From Climacium dendroides (taxonomy: Eukaryota > Streptophyta > Bryopsida > Hypnales > Climaciaceae): 64,000 nucleotides of DNA. The translations under genes were made by a program, and so were the position numbers. Positions 48,240 to 61,500 of this stretch are shown in pieces. The DNA lies in NCBI GenBank assembly GCA_950106755.1, contig OX467083.1, positions 1,463,501 to 1,527,500 on the forward strand, read 5' to 3'. The stretch's first letter is position 1. Each line of letters begins with the position of its first letter. The notes beneath the pieces were generated by a model that was given only the letters and a program-made list of their open reading frames with translations, did not search any database and had not been told where the DNA came from.

Positions 48240-49330
48240 TTTTTATAAAACCCTCTCAGGCTCAGACTTTCAAAGCATCGTCGGTGTTTCTTTCGCGGTT
48301 CCGCCCTTCATTTCGAAGTCAACGGAATCTTCAAAACTCAAGGCCCACGGACGAAGGTTCCGTACTCCGTAATTTTGTCTTTCCGCACGTCCAAACGGAT
48401 TCCAAGTACAAGGAAATGTAAAGTAATTTTTCGCCTTTGAAATGAAATGTTTCTCATTCTTTCGCAAACAACAATGCCAAGGGAAAAAAAAAGGAAAAAA
48501 ATAAAAATAAAAATAGTAACTAGAGCCACCATAATCCATAGTTTGCAAACAGTAGCGGAAGCCAAGCCCATGCATGCAGACACGACGAATTAGGCGACTA
48601 TTACCGGACGACGATGATCGAAACGATCGCGGAGGCAGCCATGGCGCTGCTAGAATGCTAGATTAGTGCACCCACTTTCGTGGCGCTGACCACCTGCAGC
48701 TCACCTATTTCTAGACCCTCAGGGCTATTACTGCAACACCTACACACTTTCGCAGCGGAGACGCAGGCAGTTTGGGAGCTTTACTGGCTAATATTCTCCT
48801 TCGATTCCATGGTGAACTACCTACTCTGGATATTGCCAGTAAAAGGGCTATAGTTAGAACCGTGAGGCTCATTTTGACTGGTTTTCATCCTGGGTTTGAA
48901 AATGCAACGGATTATTCTCGCGTTTTCCACATGAAGCTAGGGAGACGGGAACTGCCCGGTGGAACTATCATTGGGCGGGCCTTTCCTGAAATCACGTCGA
49001 TACCGCTCCAAGCATCGATCGTCGACGTCCACCTGATCGAACTCCGATGGGACTACAGTTTATGGGAGCCTTGCGATCGGGATTACCGGTTTTCCGGATT
49101 GTCCCAGGATGGCTCTCAATAGATGGATACTGGACTTGTATATATTGACATCCCGACTATCAAAGATGCAGTACAGTCTTTGACTCCCGCCACTACAGGC
49201 AGCTTCAAAATCCAGTTGCAGGGTTAGTCCAGTTCATACAATTTCTCAAAGGGTTGGGCATACTGTTCGATCTAGAGTCTTGGGACCCGTGCTTGGGTTT
49301 AGTTTTGAGTTGGCTACACACCTCAGTCTC
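48240..49330. other. GC-richer island upstream of the pectate lyase gene
   Basis: Base composition switches from AT-rich to balanced near 48250. An open frame on the plus strand runs to a TAG at 49120-49122 (contains LDIASKRAIVRTVRLILTGF and GTIIGRAFPEITSIPLQASI), but it opens at a TTG and its first ATG leaves only a short product. I cannot name it. It could be a leader-encoded or partial gene, or promoter and 5' leader of the pectate lyase gene. Confidence 0.35.
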
Positions 49331-49338
49331 TGAGCGAG

Positions 49339-51052
49339 ATGGCGAAGTCGGCAATCTTCATGCTCGGGCTGTTGTTTGTTTTTACTGTGGTCCAGTTTCA
49401 GGACGTTGTTGCTGAAACGTATGGGTCAACGGATCCGGATTCTATTACATTTAAATTCGACTCCGACGAGACAACAGCAGAGGCTCCGTCGGATGATGAC
49501 ACAGTTGCTGAGAGCTTCTGGTCTGGAGTTCCTGCTCCTGCTGACGATTCAGAAACGACTGTGGATGAGAGCTCATTTGCAGTAGCACCTGAGGATGAAT
49601 CAAACTCTACTGAGACAGTTGAAGAAGAGGATCCCGAGAGTGTTGTTTTCGCAACTGATGCTGACGGAGTGAATTCCACTTTGATCGACGAGGACGGGTT
49701 TGATATGGTTGAGGATGTCGATGGCGGTTCCACTACAGAGTGAGTATCCTTTCTTCGTTTTCCAATTTCCAATTCCTAAATTGGCTGTACGTACATCTCA
49801 AGGAATAACGTGAACCTCTTTTAACGGTGGCGTGAATTAAGAGTCAGTTACGTACGTCAAGTACGAGCTAGTGACGCTAAATTTATTCCTTAATTTTCTG
49901 ACAAGCTACGGATGTTTGGTTTTGTGCTTCAGGGATTCTTCGGATGCAGAGCTTGGCGATTTGTCCCTGGCGTCCACCGGCTGCTCCACTGGCAACCCCG
50001 TCGACGACTGCTGGCGCTGCGACCCGAACTGGGCTTCCCACCGTCAAAGCCTCGCCAACTGCGCAGTCGGTTTCGGACGGAGTGCCATCGGTGGCAAGAA
50101 CGGTCGAATCTACGTCGTCACCTCAGCTCGCGATGACAACCCCGCCAACCCCGCGCGCGGCACGCTGCGCTACGCCGTCACCCGCCCCGGCCCGCTCTGG
50201 ATCACCTTCGCGTACAGCATGACCATCAAGCTCAAGAACGAGCTCATGATCACCAGCTACAAGACCATCGACGGGCGCGGCGTGCGCGTCAGCATCAAGG
50301 GCGGCGGCGGCCTCACCATCCAGAACGTCAACAACGTCATCGTCCACGGGATCTCCATCACGGACATCAAGCCAACCGGTCCCGGACGCATCATGTCGTC
50401 CACCAGTCACGTCGGGAAGCGCGGCCGCTGCGACGGCGACGCGATCTCCATCTTCGCGTCGAAGAACGTTTGGATCGATCATTGCTACCTCGCACGCGCG
50501 GCGGATGGCCTCCTGGACGTCATCCACGGCTCCACAGCAGTCTCTATTACCAACAACTACTTCACGCAGCACGACAAGGTGATGCTTTTGGGGGCGAGGA
50601 AAACAGACACCATGGACAGAAACATGTACGTGACAGTGGCCTACAATATCTTCGGCCCTGGGCTAGTGCAGCGCATGCCGCGAGTGCGATTTGGAAATGT
50701 CCATGTGGTGAACAACGATTACACCTCAGGCTGGTCGAACTACGCCATTGGGGGAAGCGAAGGGCCAACCATTCTCTCCCAAGGGAACATCTTCAACCCG
50801 GCGAGAGGCAAGAAGCAAGTGACACAGAGGATCGATGACGGGGGTTCTAAGTTTGGGGGGCCGAAGAACTGGAACTGGAGGTCGGAGGGAGATCGATTTC
50901 TTGGGGGATCTTTCTTCACAAGTGTGCCTATGCACTGGACCAGCCAAAGCTATGCGAAGACGGCAAGTGCCAGCGCGAGGCCAGTGACCATGGTGGCGCG
51001 CATGGTTAGAGGCGCAGGACCGCTTGTGTGCCGCCAACGCGCGCGCTGCTGA
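49339..51052 (+). CDS. Pectate lyase (polysaccharide lyase family 1)
   Basis: Two exons, 49339-49739 and 49933-51052, giving 506 residues. MAKSAIFMLGLLFVFTVVQF is a signal peptide, so the enzyme is secreted to the wall. Residues about 26-145 form an acidic Ser/Thr/Glu-rich region of unknown role. The lyase domain follows: NPVDDCWRCDPNWASHRQSL (plant signature), RGTLRYAVTRPGPLWI, DGDAISIF (about 301-308), NVWIDHCYL (His317), DGLLDVIHGSTAVSITNNYF, HDKVMLLGA, and RMPRVRFGNVHVVNNDY with the catalytic arginine region near 381-386. Ca2+-dependent beta-elimination of de-esterified homogalacturonan is the family reaction. Exon 2 is GC-rich against AT-rich flanks. An AATAAA lies at 51607. The acidic region differs from the usual Pel_N-type N-terminus. 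Confidence 0.96.
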
Positions 51053-52340
51053 AACTTGTCCAATCTGCTGAAGCCTGTTTTTGCAACACGATTAACTCAA
51101 TGGATTGATTGTTGTACTGGTCGAGATGGCGGGCGGTCAGTGTGGCTGCGCTCAAGCAGCAGCCCACTTGCATTAATTGTGATAGATCCCCATGTCTTGC
51201 AGCGTGGATGCATGGCACCGGCGGTTTGGATTTGTTTGTTTAGTAATAAGCGTATTCTTCTGTTGTGGCTGCGCATTTTGTAGCCCACTGCATGCATAAC
51301 ATTCTTGAACGGGCTGGAAGATCGATCGACCGTCTTTTTGAAGAAATCATTCTGAAGCTGAAGTGGAGATATGACGTCTACAATGATGCGGAGGATAGAG
51401 GGTCAAATGGTTAGGAAGAGCGAGGAAGTTTTGGATTCAAAAATCAAATGGTTTCTGTAGTTATGTGCATTAAAGATTTCTGTAGAGGATGAGTTGCGCT
51501 CGGTCTGTTCAAGAATGTTATGCGACTAGACAGTGTGAGATCGAAGTGCTGATCGATTTTTGATCACCCTTGTAAGAAAGTGATTTTATGATGAAAGCAA
51601 AAATGAAATAAACTTATTTTTCTCAGTCTTTCGATTGAAAGGTGCGAGTCGTTTAATTGAAACGCAGTGAAAGCTTTGATCTGTTTATTTGTCGAGGTTT
51701 GACGGATCCTCGTTCGGTATTAGTGATGCCTGGCTTATTCTTGCAGGCGAATCGAATTGGATGGAGTGCCGGTTTGTCAAGAAAATAAATTAAAAAATGC
51801 AATGAGGAAAATGCAATCCATTCTTACAATACATTCCCCCAAGATGAAGGGATCAAGTACAAACATGTCTTGCATATGGGAGAACGCTTTCACCGTGATT
51901 TGGCATCGGAATGAGCCAGAAACAATGTTCCACCACATTTGTAAACCAATAATTTGGCAATACCCAGAAGTCCAGAACAATCCATCTGTTGCAAATCATT
52001 ATTTTTAAAGTAAATTCTTCAATCCAAATGCATGCATTGAAAGGAGGAATTCTGATGCTGTACTTCATCGTCACAGGAGCATCTTGGCAAGGCCCCCCAA
52101 AGTAATTCTGCTTTGGACTAATTGAAACATAATTGATACTGACAAGATCAGTGTTAAACCTATTGTGAGGTAGGATGACCCATTGTTGTCCATTTGGTTA
52201 CTTCACATATTTAGTTGGAATGGATTCAAATTTTTTTAAATAAAATGGCAAATTGAAGAATGTTGCATGTGTATTTTGGTGAACTCATTTAAGAAGAAAA
52301 AAAAAGACTCAATATAGGTAGTCAAAACAAAGACGTATAC
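51053..52340. other. 3' untranslated and intergenic sequence
   Basis: 51053-51620 is probably the pectate lyase 3' untranslated region, ending near AATAAA at 51607-51612. Beyond this there is no gene I can support. Confidence 0.5.
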
Positions 52341-52349
52341 AATAATATA

Positions 52350-52498
52350 CAGGGGGCTCATATTGTGTTCTTGGTGTCAAAATTTCTAGTGAGTCCCACT
52401 TTCCCCAATGTGTCATACAATGGGATCACCAAGAAAACACTAGGAAAAGTGGGACTCCCCGGGAATTTTGACACCAAAAATACAATATGAGACCCTTG
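52350..52498. mobile_element. 149 bp miniature inverted-repeat element
   Basis: The ends CAGGGGGCTCATATTG and, reverse-complemented from the right, CAAGGGTCTCATATTG continue as inverted repeats of about 55 bp (GGTGTCAAAATT, GTCCCACTTT). CA(A/G)GG termini suggest hAT-type relatives, but I see no 8 bp target duplication in the flanks. It is non-coding. Confidence 0.75.
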
Positions 52499-52509
52499 TG
52501 ATAGCTTTT

Positions 52510-55500
52510 CATTGTTGTTGACTATTCTCATTCATTTGGATTCTAATGTGCTACTAATAACTTCTTGTGAATAGTTGCAATGGTAATCTAAAGGCATTCA
52601 TTAAAATGGTGGAATAATGAATGAATTTTTACCATATGTAGACCATAAAAATCAAATGGTGGTGTTCATTGAAGTTAAATAAATGTGTCTTTCTAACTTA
52701 ATTCCAACCCTTTTAACCACAATTTCACATTAAAGTTGTCATAATGCCAATCCTATATAGTTTTCACTATATTAGGCCATTTTCGATGGAACTAGAAAGC
52801 TAAAGAATATTTGTATTTTTAAAATGGGGAATTAAATTTTGGTCCCAATGGATTCAATAATCAACTTTCTATAATTCCAATGGTACCATTTCTTTCCCAC
52901 AAGTCATCATATTGATAAGAATGATGTAGAGTAATAGAGAGTTCACAATAGTGGTCTCCAATTACAAGAATCCTTGAAGATGTTTGTGCCAATGCTCTAA
53001 AGTACTTACACTCCATAATATTAAAAACTCTCTTTGACCAACATAAAGGCAACAATGCAAATTCAACAAGGTATAATTTGGTCAGGGTGATTTTGGGTCT
53101 ATATACATTAGAAATACAGATGGTCCATTCTCCATATGATGTACAAATACCAACAATGGGACTTAATCCTACTTCAAACTTTGAATTTTTTTTATATAAC
53201 AAAAAATTGAAATCATTGAATAAAAAATTTAATATGTTGAGGTATATAAGACACACATCACATATTAGCTAGTTTTGATGAAAATAAATAAACATTTTCC
53301 ATATCACTTTTTAGCATTTTGAAACTTAAATTTTTCAAAAGCTATTTTCAATAAAAGATTGATACATTCTTACCTAATAAGGATGAAGCGCTAAACACTT
53401 CCTAAGTAGAAAGAATGAAAATTCTCATTAGAATTATGTGCCAAATATTCATCAATTTAAAAGTTTTATTGATAGAAATAATAATTTTAAAGTTATCTTT
53501 AATATTGCACAAAATTATTTTTGCATATGAATTCGACTCTCCATTTTTCATCCTCCAATTTTGATTTTTTTGGACTTGAATGAACATTGATCATATACAA
53601 TTAGTGTAATTGCTTATGATGTTTATTTTCAAATTAATTTGTTTTCAACTCTTTGAAAATTCATAGTTTTATTCATATAGTGTTCAAAAATTGCATCCTA
53701 AGAGAATCTAGAATCTCCTTAATCCTTGAAGAACCAAAGCCTTTTTACCATCAAACAACACTTAAAACTACCATTTCTATTGCAAATCTAACTATAGGAT
53801 CTTATACTAGATTAGTATAAGAATATATGGAAGAAATTTCAAAAACTTTGGCTACATAGATTACAAGATATTTGCATCCAAAGTGAAAAAAACAAAGATT
53901 TTTGCAACTTGCTTGACTAAATTTTTTGGCTTTGAATCTTCTCAATTTAAAATTATTGTACTATTGATTTTGATTTTCTAATTTTTTTCATATCAAATTT
54001 TTGAGATAAGAATATTAAAAAAAATCTAAGAAAAAAACACTTAATTTTTATTCATTAAAAAATTGTTAAGTAGAAGTAGTTTCAAAGATTGAAGGAAAAA
54101 TGAAATCATTAATAGCTTTAAGGTGAAATTGAAATACAATAATCCCAAAGGTGAGATTGTTCTAGCAAGTAAATCTAAGTCTATCTATTTTGGGGAAAAA
54201 ATTGTAAAAATTGCATTCACAAATGAATCCCATAAATTATTTCTTCAAGAAGATACTTAGATTGCTCAAAAAATTAAGATTGTCCATATTTTCTCATCAC
54301 TAATCCAAGTAGAATGAATCAAAGCCTCAAATGTAGGCAAAAATATAAAATTTTAGGGGATTTTAAAAAAAAATTATTTTGAATTTTTGTGATTTTTTGT
54401 GATGCCTATTGACCTCCATTTTTGACTTATTGTGCTTTGATTTTTCCTCTTAGGCACCAATTCAAATAAAAATATATATCTACAAAACTCTCGCAAAACC
54501 ATATAACTTCAAAAAGTTTCAAAAACATTCACCACAAATTGAGACAATTCAAAGATTATGCCCCAAGTCTGAACAACCAATAACTTCAAAATAGCCCACT
54601 TATGCCAAACCAATTGAAAACAAATATTTTTATACAACTTGTACCTTCCGATCTTTGGCAGAGGTATTAGAGGTATTATGTTTTTATGAGCGTTGTTACC
54701 AAACCCAAGTGAGAATGTACCTTTAGGCTTCGCCTATTTCTTATAGTTTTACTTTAAATATATTTCCGCTGAAACATCGATTGACAATTTGCCTGAAGTT
54801 TAGATTCTGAACTGAGAATCTGGAGAAATGTACCACTACATTGCTGTTCCCTTACTTGAAATTTAGTGTTTTTCAATGAAAATGCCCCTTGTGACAACAA
54901 GACAAGTGACCCAATTCTATCATTTAACTTAAGATTTCTTGCAAAACACGAAGCCTTCTTATGTGTGTTGCATTCAATTTCAATGAAGGAAATGGGCGTT
55001 TCGTAAGATGGGGTTGAACTGAACAAGGAATTCGCAGCTTTAGTTCCGTATTGCAGTTTTGAGCTTTGCGAGCGGATGGAAATTGAATGCGCCGGGAGTT
55101 CTCAGGTACATTGTGCTTTGAATTGGAGTTTGAATCGGACTTTTGCTTTGTTTTGAGATCAATTCTTGTGCAATTCTTGTCCAGTTCAAACGGTAGGAGT
55201 GGGTTTGAAGCAATGTGTGTTTACTCGCGTGTGAATGAGACATGTTCGGGTTATAAATGATGGGAATTTCTGTTTTTTCTGGAATTGATGGCGCAGGTGT
55301 TTGCTTACTGTCTAGATTTTTATGGCTTTTGCTGTGATCTGACGAATAGGTTTCGATTTCTGAAGTTTTTTTGTAGGCGAAGATGAGAACTGAGCATTTA
55401 TAATGTGTGCACTGGAAATTGCACTGGATGGAGGAGGAAGGTGCAGCTCAAGGCTTCTGAATAGGGCTAGGGTTAGCTGAACTCAAATGTGGGAGCATCT

Positions 55501-55560
55501 TGAGGAGTCTCAAATCACGAAGTTGTTTGAATGCTGATTTGCTGTGGCATTCGCTTCTGG
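52510..55560. other. AT-rich intergenic, contains a copy of the TTAA element
   Basis: TTAATCCTTGAAGAACC at 53717 begins a diverged relative of the element at 3461 (shared CAAAACTACC/AACTACCATTTC and downstream GCACCAATT blocks), continuing to about 54600 without a recognisable right end. 55040-55560 is more balanced and is probably the promoter and leader of the beta-galactosidase gene. Confidence 0.5.
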
Positions 55561-55564
55561 AGCG

Positions 55565-58500
55565 ATGAAGTTCAAGATGGTTTTGACAGCGCTGCTTCTG
55601 TCTTGCCTGTGTGGCTTCGTTAGGGTAAGCGATTTCTCCGAGAGGTTAATGCTGTTTTTCTCTGAAAGAAGCTAAATACTCAAATTTATTTTTTAAGGTA
55701 GCGAAAACTATTTGCGTCACTTTGAGCATTTGAACCAATATGTAGGAATGTGATTATGGGGAGAGCATTATAGAGCTGTGGAGAGATCACTTTGGTTACA
55801 CTAGCCAAATCTATTGAGATCAATCTTCTTATCACTATGTATGAAATTCTTATGCAATTTCAAAGTGGGAGGTTGTAGACCACTATAAGTGACAATCCCA
55901 TTTGCATTCAATGATCAGTAGTCATACACATTTAGTCAAGTCTTAGATCACTTGCTAATGGGTCCAATCAATTGCTAATAGGTCCAACCAAGTGTATGAA
56001 TAGATGAGTTGCTCTTGGTAAAAGGAGTCAGTATAGGATCAGTATTCTCTACCCTAACTCAAGCATTTACGGTGTAAGTAGAATGAAGATATTTTTGTAT
56101 TGCAGGCAAAATCTTCGTCAAACCATAGCTTCATCATTGAGAGTGATCTTTTTTTGAAAGATGGGGTCCCGTTTCGAATCCTAGGTGGTGACTTGCACTA
56201 CTTCCGTGTGCATCCCCAGGTAAGACTCTTTTAAATGACCATGATGGTGGTGGGATTAAGTGACTCATCGTTTAGTTACACCATATTCGTTAACAGCAAC
56301 TTTTGAAAGGTGTGCATTAAGCGTAAATGCTTATCAATAGATTATAGCACAAATGTGATCATCAAAATGAATGGGAATGGGGTGGACAGCTACCTACTCC
56401 CTTTAGCTTGGTTATCATGTTAGAAACACTATGAATGTTGTACTGAAGCTTGTGTAGATGGAATGGGGTGATATTTCATAAACAAGTGAACATGGCTTTG
56501 TGCACTTTTATCAAATTTGCCTTGAATGGACCTCTGCTGATACTTAATGCTTATTTTTTCGTCTCTCGTTTTTTGTGGCAGCTCTGGAAGGATAGGTTAC
56601 TCAGAGTGAAAGCATTGGGTTTGAATACGATTCAAACTTATGTCCCTTGGAATCTTCATGAACCTCGACCTGGACTTCTGAATTTCAACGGGTCTGCGGA
56701 TTTGTTATCATTCTTGAAAATGGCCCAGGATCTCGATTTATTGGTGATGCTTCGCATTGGGCCTTACATCTGCGGAGGTATGAGGACTGTCCTGGTGTTG
56801 CAGCGCCTCGATTTTGAGTCTTTCAATGTTACTTGTCTTTGTTTCTCTAGGGCTACGGTATGGATGAAGCCCTCAGCTTGATACATGGGATTTGCAGAGT
56901 GGGACCTTGGTGGATTCCCTGCTTGGCTGCTTGAATTGGACCCTGTGGTGAGACTGCGGTCATCTGAGGAACAGTATCTTGCCCAGGTGTGGATCTTGTC
57001 TGATTCCACTTTCCTTGTTCTCCATTCACCGTTGTGGTATACACAAACTCATCAAGTATGCACTTGGAAGGCATATTTATGCAATTGGAAGACATATTTT
57101 TTCAAAGTATCCTCGATACTTTAATTCTGAGTCGAAAGAGTAAAGGGTTGTTTCTCAATGTGTGGACGTATAGCTCCCAGTGTAATTCGAAGCTGCAAGA
57201 TGGGTGCCGGATGTATGAAGTTAGATTGATTCATTTTGATTGGTTATTGTGCGACTGATATCTTAGCATCAACTCAAATAATTAAATCTAAACCAATTCA
57301 TTGTCCAGAAATAAAGGGTGTCAAATGTCATGCTGTCAATTCTATCAATAGTGCTGGTCAACCCTAAATTGTTGATAGAAAATGTTTGGAAGCAGTAAGA
57401 ATGATTCAAAAGCTTGAAATCGTCTTAAAAACAGTCAAAACAGACCAGAAATCAAAGTTTGTGACTCATGAATGACATTTACAGTGATTCTTGACCAGTG
57501 ATAGAGGAACTGGACGAGGATCAACTGTCTAGATTTAATAAAATAGTTGAGAATAAACTTAGTTTTGAATTTATCTTGTTGCTGGGTGGGTAGGTTGACA
57601 ATTGGTGGAAGAAACTGCTGCCAATGGTAGCTCCCAAACTATTCTCAGCAGGTGGTCCGGTTATTATGGTCCAGGTTAGTTTACTCAACCTTCCACCCCA
57701 CAGTTTTCATTGACAATCATTTGTGATTCTTTTGAGCTATCTATTAGTCAGTGATCACTGTTTAAAACCCAGTTGTGTTTGTCATATTTGTTAATTGCAG
57801 ATTGAAAACGAATACGGGTCGTATGCAAACGACAAAATATACTTGAAGTTCCTTCAAAATCAAGCTAGGTTATATCTTGGAGATGATGTGATCATGTGAG
57901 GATACTTTTTCTTTCATTCTTTCATTTATTTTTACTAGTATTATAATGAACACCTGAAGTGATATCTAGATATCTGGATATCTTTTACCCTCAATGGTAA
58001 TTTTTGTTGCGCTCCTTGGGTTAGATAAATTGTGGATCTCGATAACCGCCATTTTTGTGCAGATACACGACTGATGGTGCAGTCTCGGAGAATCTAAACG
58101 ATGGCTCTCTTTCAGAAGACGGTGTGTTTGCAGGTTGGTTACATCGTGTCAACAGCACTCTGTCACCCTCTATTCGTGCTCACCAGAAATTTGTCTATCA
58201 TCCCAAGCTGAATTTCTGAATTTCTATCTAAACTTTGAACTTGTGAATATTTGTGATTATGGACCCCAAGTGTTTCCCTCATTAGAACAAGTTCATGTGA
58301 ATAGTGACAACAAGTTGTATGTAAGACAAAATTTTACAATCTGTGCCATATTAGAGTAGTATCATTTTTTATGTGAAAAGGCATCACTATTGAGCATAAT
58401 AATGAACTATTGAATGGAAAATGACATTATTGAGAAGAAGATTGTTTGAGAGGAATAGTGAAAGAAATTGTGCCACTATTCATGAAACAATGGTAATGTC

Positions 58501-61500
58501 TTGTTGCGGATGTCATTTCAAGTACGTATCTCCTCTAATGTGTCCTAATGTTATTTTGGCTTCTTGTTCTTGTTAATAGTGTAAAGCTCCGTCTCATGTA
58601 CATCTTTCAAATATCAGGTTATCTATTTGGGTGATTCTGGAACCATAGGTCTGATGAAGTAGTTTTCTCTTGCAATGACATTGTACCACCAGCTATAGAC
58701 TTTCCAACAGGCTGGGACCCAGCTGCTGCTTTTGCTCTACAGAAGCGATACAACCCCTCAGGAATGTCACCACCACTGTCTGCGTATGTTTTCTCAGGAA
58801 GTTTATTCTTCGTCTTTGATGATAGAGCTCCTTCAAATGATGTATCGAGCTTTGATGTCATTGATCAGACGAATCGAACACTATTTTGCTTAATTGTAAT
58901 TTTTTTACGATTTCTTGAAAGCATCATATCTTCAACTTTGTCGGTATGCTTCTTTGTGGTCATCGCTGAATTTTTAGCATGAATTTGATTGCGACTCGCA
59001 GGGAGTTCTACACGGGCTGGCTGACTCATTGGGGGGAGAATCTAGCTCAAACAGATGCGAAAAGCACTACGGAGGCTCTTGATGATATTTTACGGCTCAA
59101 TGCCTCTGTTGTGCTCTATGTGAGTTATTAATCTGCTTGACTTTTATTTTTCTTAGACGATCATTTGAGACATTACTTTTTCAATCACTTTGCATTCCAG
59201 AATTTGACCTCATTGGTCGTTTACCCTCTATTCATGGTTGTCCACTGCGTGTATCTACTCATCCAGTGTTTTTTGTGCTCCGGTTGCAGATGGTTCATGG
59301 AGGAACAAATTTCGGATTTTACAGTGGGGCCAACACCGGGGCTGACGCTGCTGACTATCAACCAGATATTACTTCGTATGATTATGTAAGCACTTTGTGA
59401 ACTTTTTGTTGGCATTACGGATGCTTATATAGCAAGAGCAATTTTCTTTCTCAATTCCAGAAATTACTTCTGGTCGAAAAGCCTCAACTTCAGTTAGAAA
59501 CCTGTGATTCTATAGAAGTGTTGCAACGCTTTTCAGTGTGTCCTTGACATTCATTACTTCGTTGATCTGTGGTAATTGCCTTAGGATGCTCCGATTGGGG
59601 AGGCTGGAGATGTGAGCAGTGCCAAGTATCAAGGTAGGGAATTCTGGGTGAACAACTGTAATGAAGTGTTCAGCTTTTTATTTTTACTTGGTAGTCAAAC
59701 AATATGTCTTTTTCATTTGCATCTTACTAGTAGAAACTACCCACCACCTGGATATTCTGGAAAACCTAGCTGCGTTGCCGATTGTAAGGCAGTTTCTGAA
59801 ACAAACCTTATCAATTGAAATTCCGCTATGTTTACTTGAATACCTCAGAGGGGTGGATTTCTGCTATTTCCTAGTCACCAATAATACCAGCAAACGCAGA
59901 ATGTATCAGCCTGATGGGATCATTTGCTAATCTCATTGCTCTAGGGTTTAGGGTACTCACTGAGCGACATGGAATGCAGAAATCAGGAAAGTGCTGAGTA
60001 AGTACGTTGGCGCAACATTGCCTGAACCCCCTCCCCCTCCTCAGCGAACCGCATATGGAGAAGTGACAATGACAAGAATGGAATCACTTTTTGATGTTTT
60101 GGAGTTCGTCAGTTCTCCACCTGCCGGTATCAAGCTGAAATGGCCCGTCCCAATGGAACATCTCGGACAAGTACATACTTTCTGCCTTGAACTGTTGTTT
60201 CTGCAAGTCTTAGCTTGAGAATGATATATAGATCGTGAGTATTTCCCTCTTCTTATCTTTCTCGAAGTCCAAGTTTTACACGAAATTATGTAAATTAAAT
60301 AATAACGACTAGAAAATGTTTTCCATTCAAAAAAAGCTTTACATCTACATAATTGCGTTGTCACTTAACCCTTATGTGCCTACGCTATGAATTTAAACTC
60401 TACTTTCGAAGCTAATCGTCGAGAATTGTAAGTTTCAAAACATGCTTGTATAGTTCCATATGTAGTGTATGACCTCTTCGTTCTATAGGTACATTTTATT
60501 ACCTTTTTTGAAGCTTCCTAAGTGATTTATGTCAACTCCTTTAGATATGGAAGCGGACACTTTGGGACATTTGGGCACTTGCGTTAGATTGTTGGTGGAG
60601 AATGAAACGCAGTAGAATTTATCAATCTGTACTTCTGTGTCAGTGACTGAATCTCTACTTGTTGAATGATCAACAGGGCTCTGGGTTTATCTTGTACAGA
60701 TCATGTCTCCCGGCTAGCGTAAGACCTGGAAGCGAGCTTTCTGTGGTGGAGGTATCATATTTTCGTCTGTGTTGTATCGTAAATTAGTATTGCACATCAT
60801 GAATGTTGTCTTCTAAGATTATTCAATCATATTGATGGCTTTGTATTTATTGGATTGGCTGTGGGGGCAGGTGTATGACAGAGCGCAGGTATTTGTTGGA
60901 AATACTACTAGCAATCGGATATTTCTAGGCACGTTAGAACGGTGGTCTAGCAACTCATTAACATTACCTGCTGCAGCCGCTGTACCTGGATTACAGCTTG
61001 ACATCCTGGTACTTCAAGATCGGGCTTAACTCTCTTTTCTTGGTTGGGTATGGGCATGTCCGAACTGTTAACCCCTAAAGGATGGAAAGGATAAATAGAC
61101 TCGAATTGGGTCTCTTGTTTTTTTTTACCAGTTTTGAGTCTGATATGAGGACTCTCTTTTGTCCAAATTTATGACTTTTTGACACTTGCAATGTTCTTGG
61201 CTGATAGTGATGCTATACAATTTGGCCCCATGGGATTTATATTTTTCACAATATGATCAATCGATTTGGAATGAAGCCTTGGTCCTTTAGATTGGGAGTG
61301 ATAATGATCATCTGACAGTAATTCTACAGTTTCTAGCATGATGGTTGGAGCTTGTCTGTAAATGTGTGAATTGCCCTGCTAGTGAGAGAAGCTGAGCATT
61401 TGATATTAGTGGAGATTTGTGAAGTTGTTGTAATTTTAAAGAGTTTGCTTGAAATAATATCAGTAGCTATGGATTTGAAATCCTTATATGAATAGGGTCA

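Noticed and set aside
48772..49122. 116-codon open frame as a protein gene
   Set aside because: It opens at TTG, the first ATG is late, and no family is recognised; kept only as a region note.
50123..50572. 149-codon antisense open frame in the pectate lyase exon
   Set aside because: A shadow of a GC-rich exon whose plus-strand frame matches the lyase family throughout.
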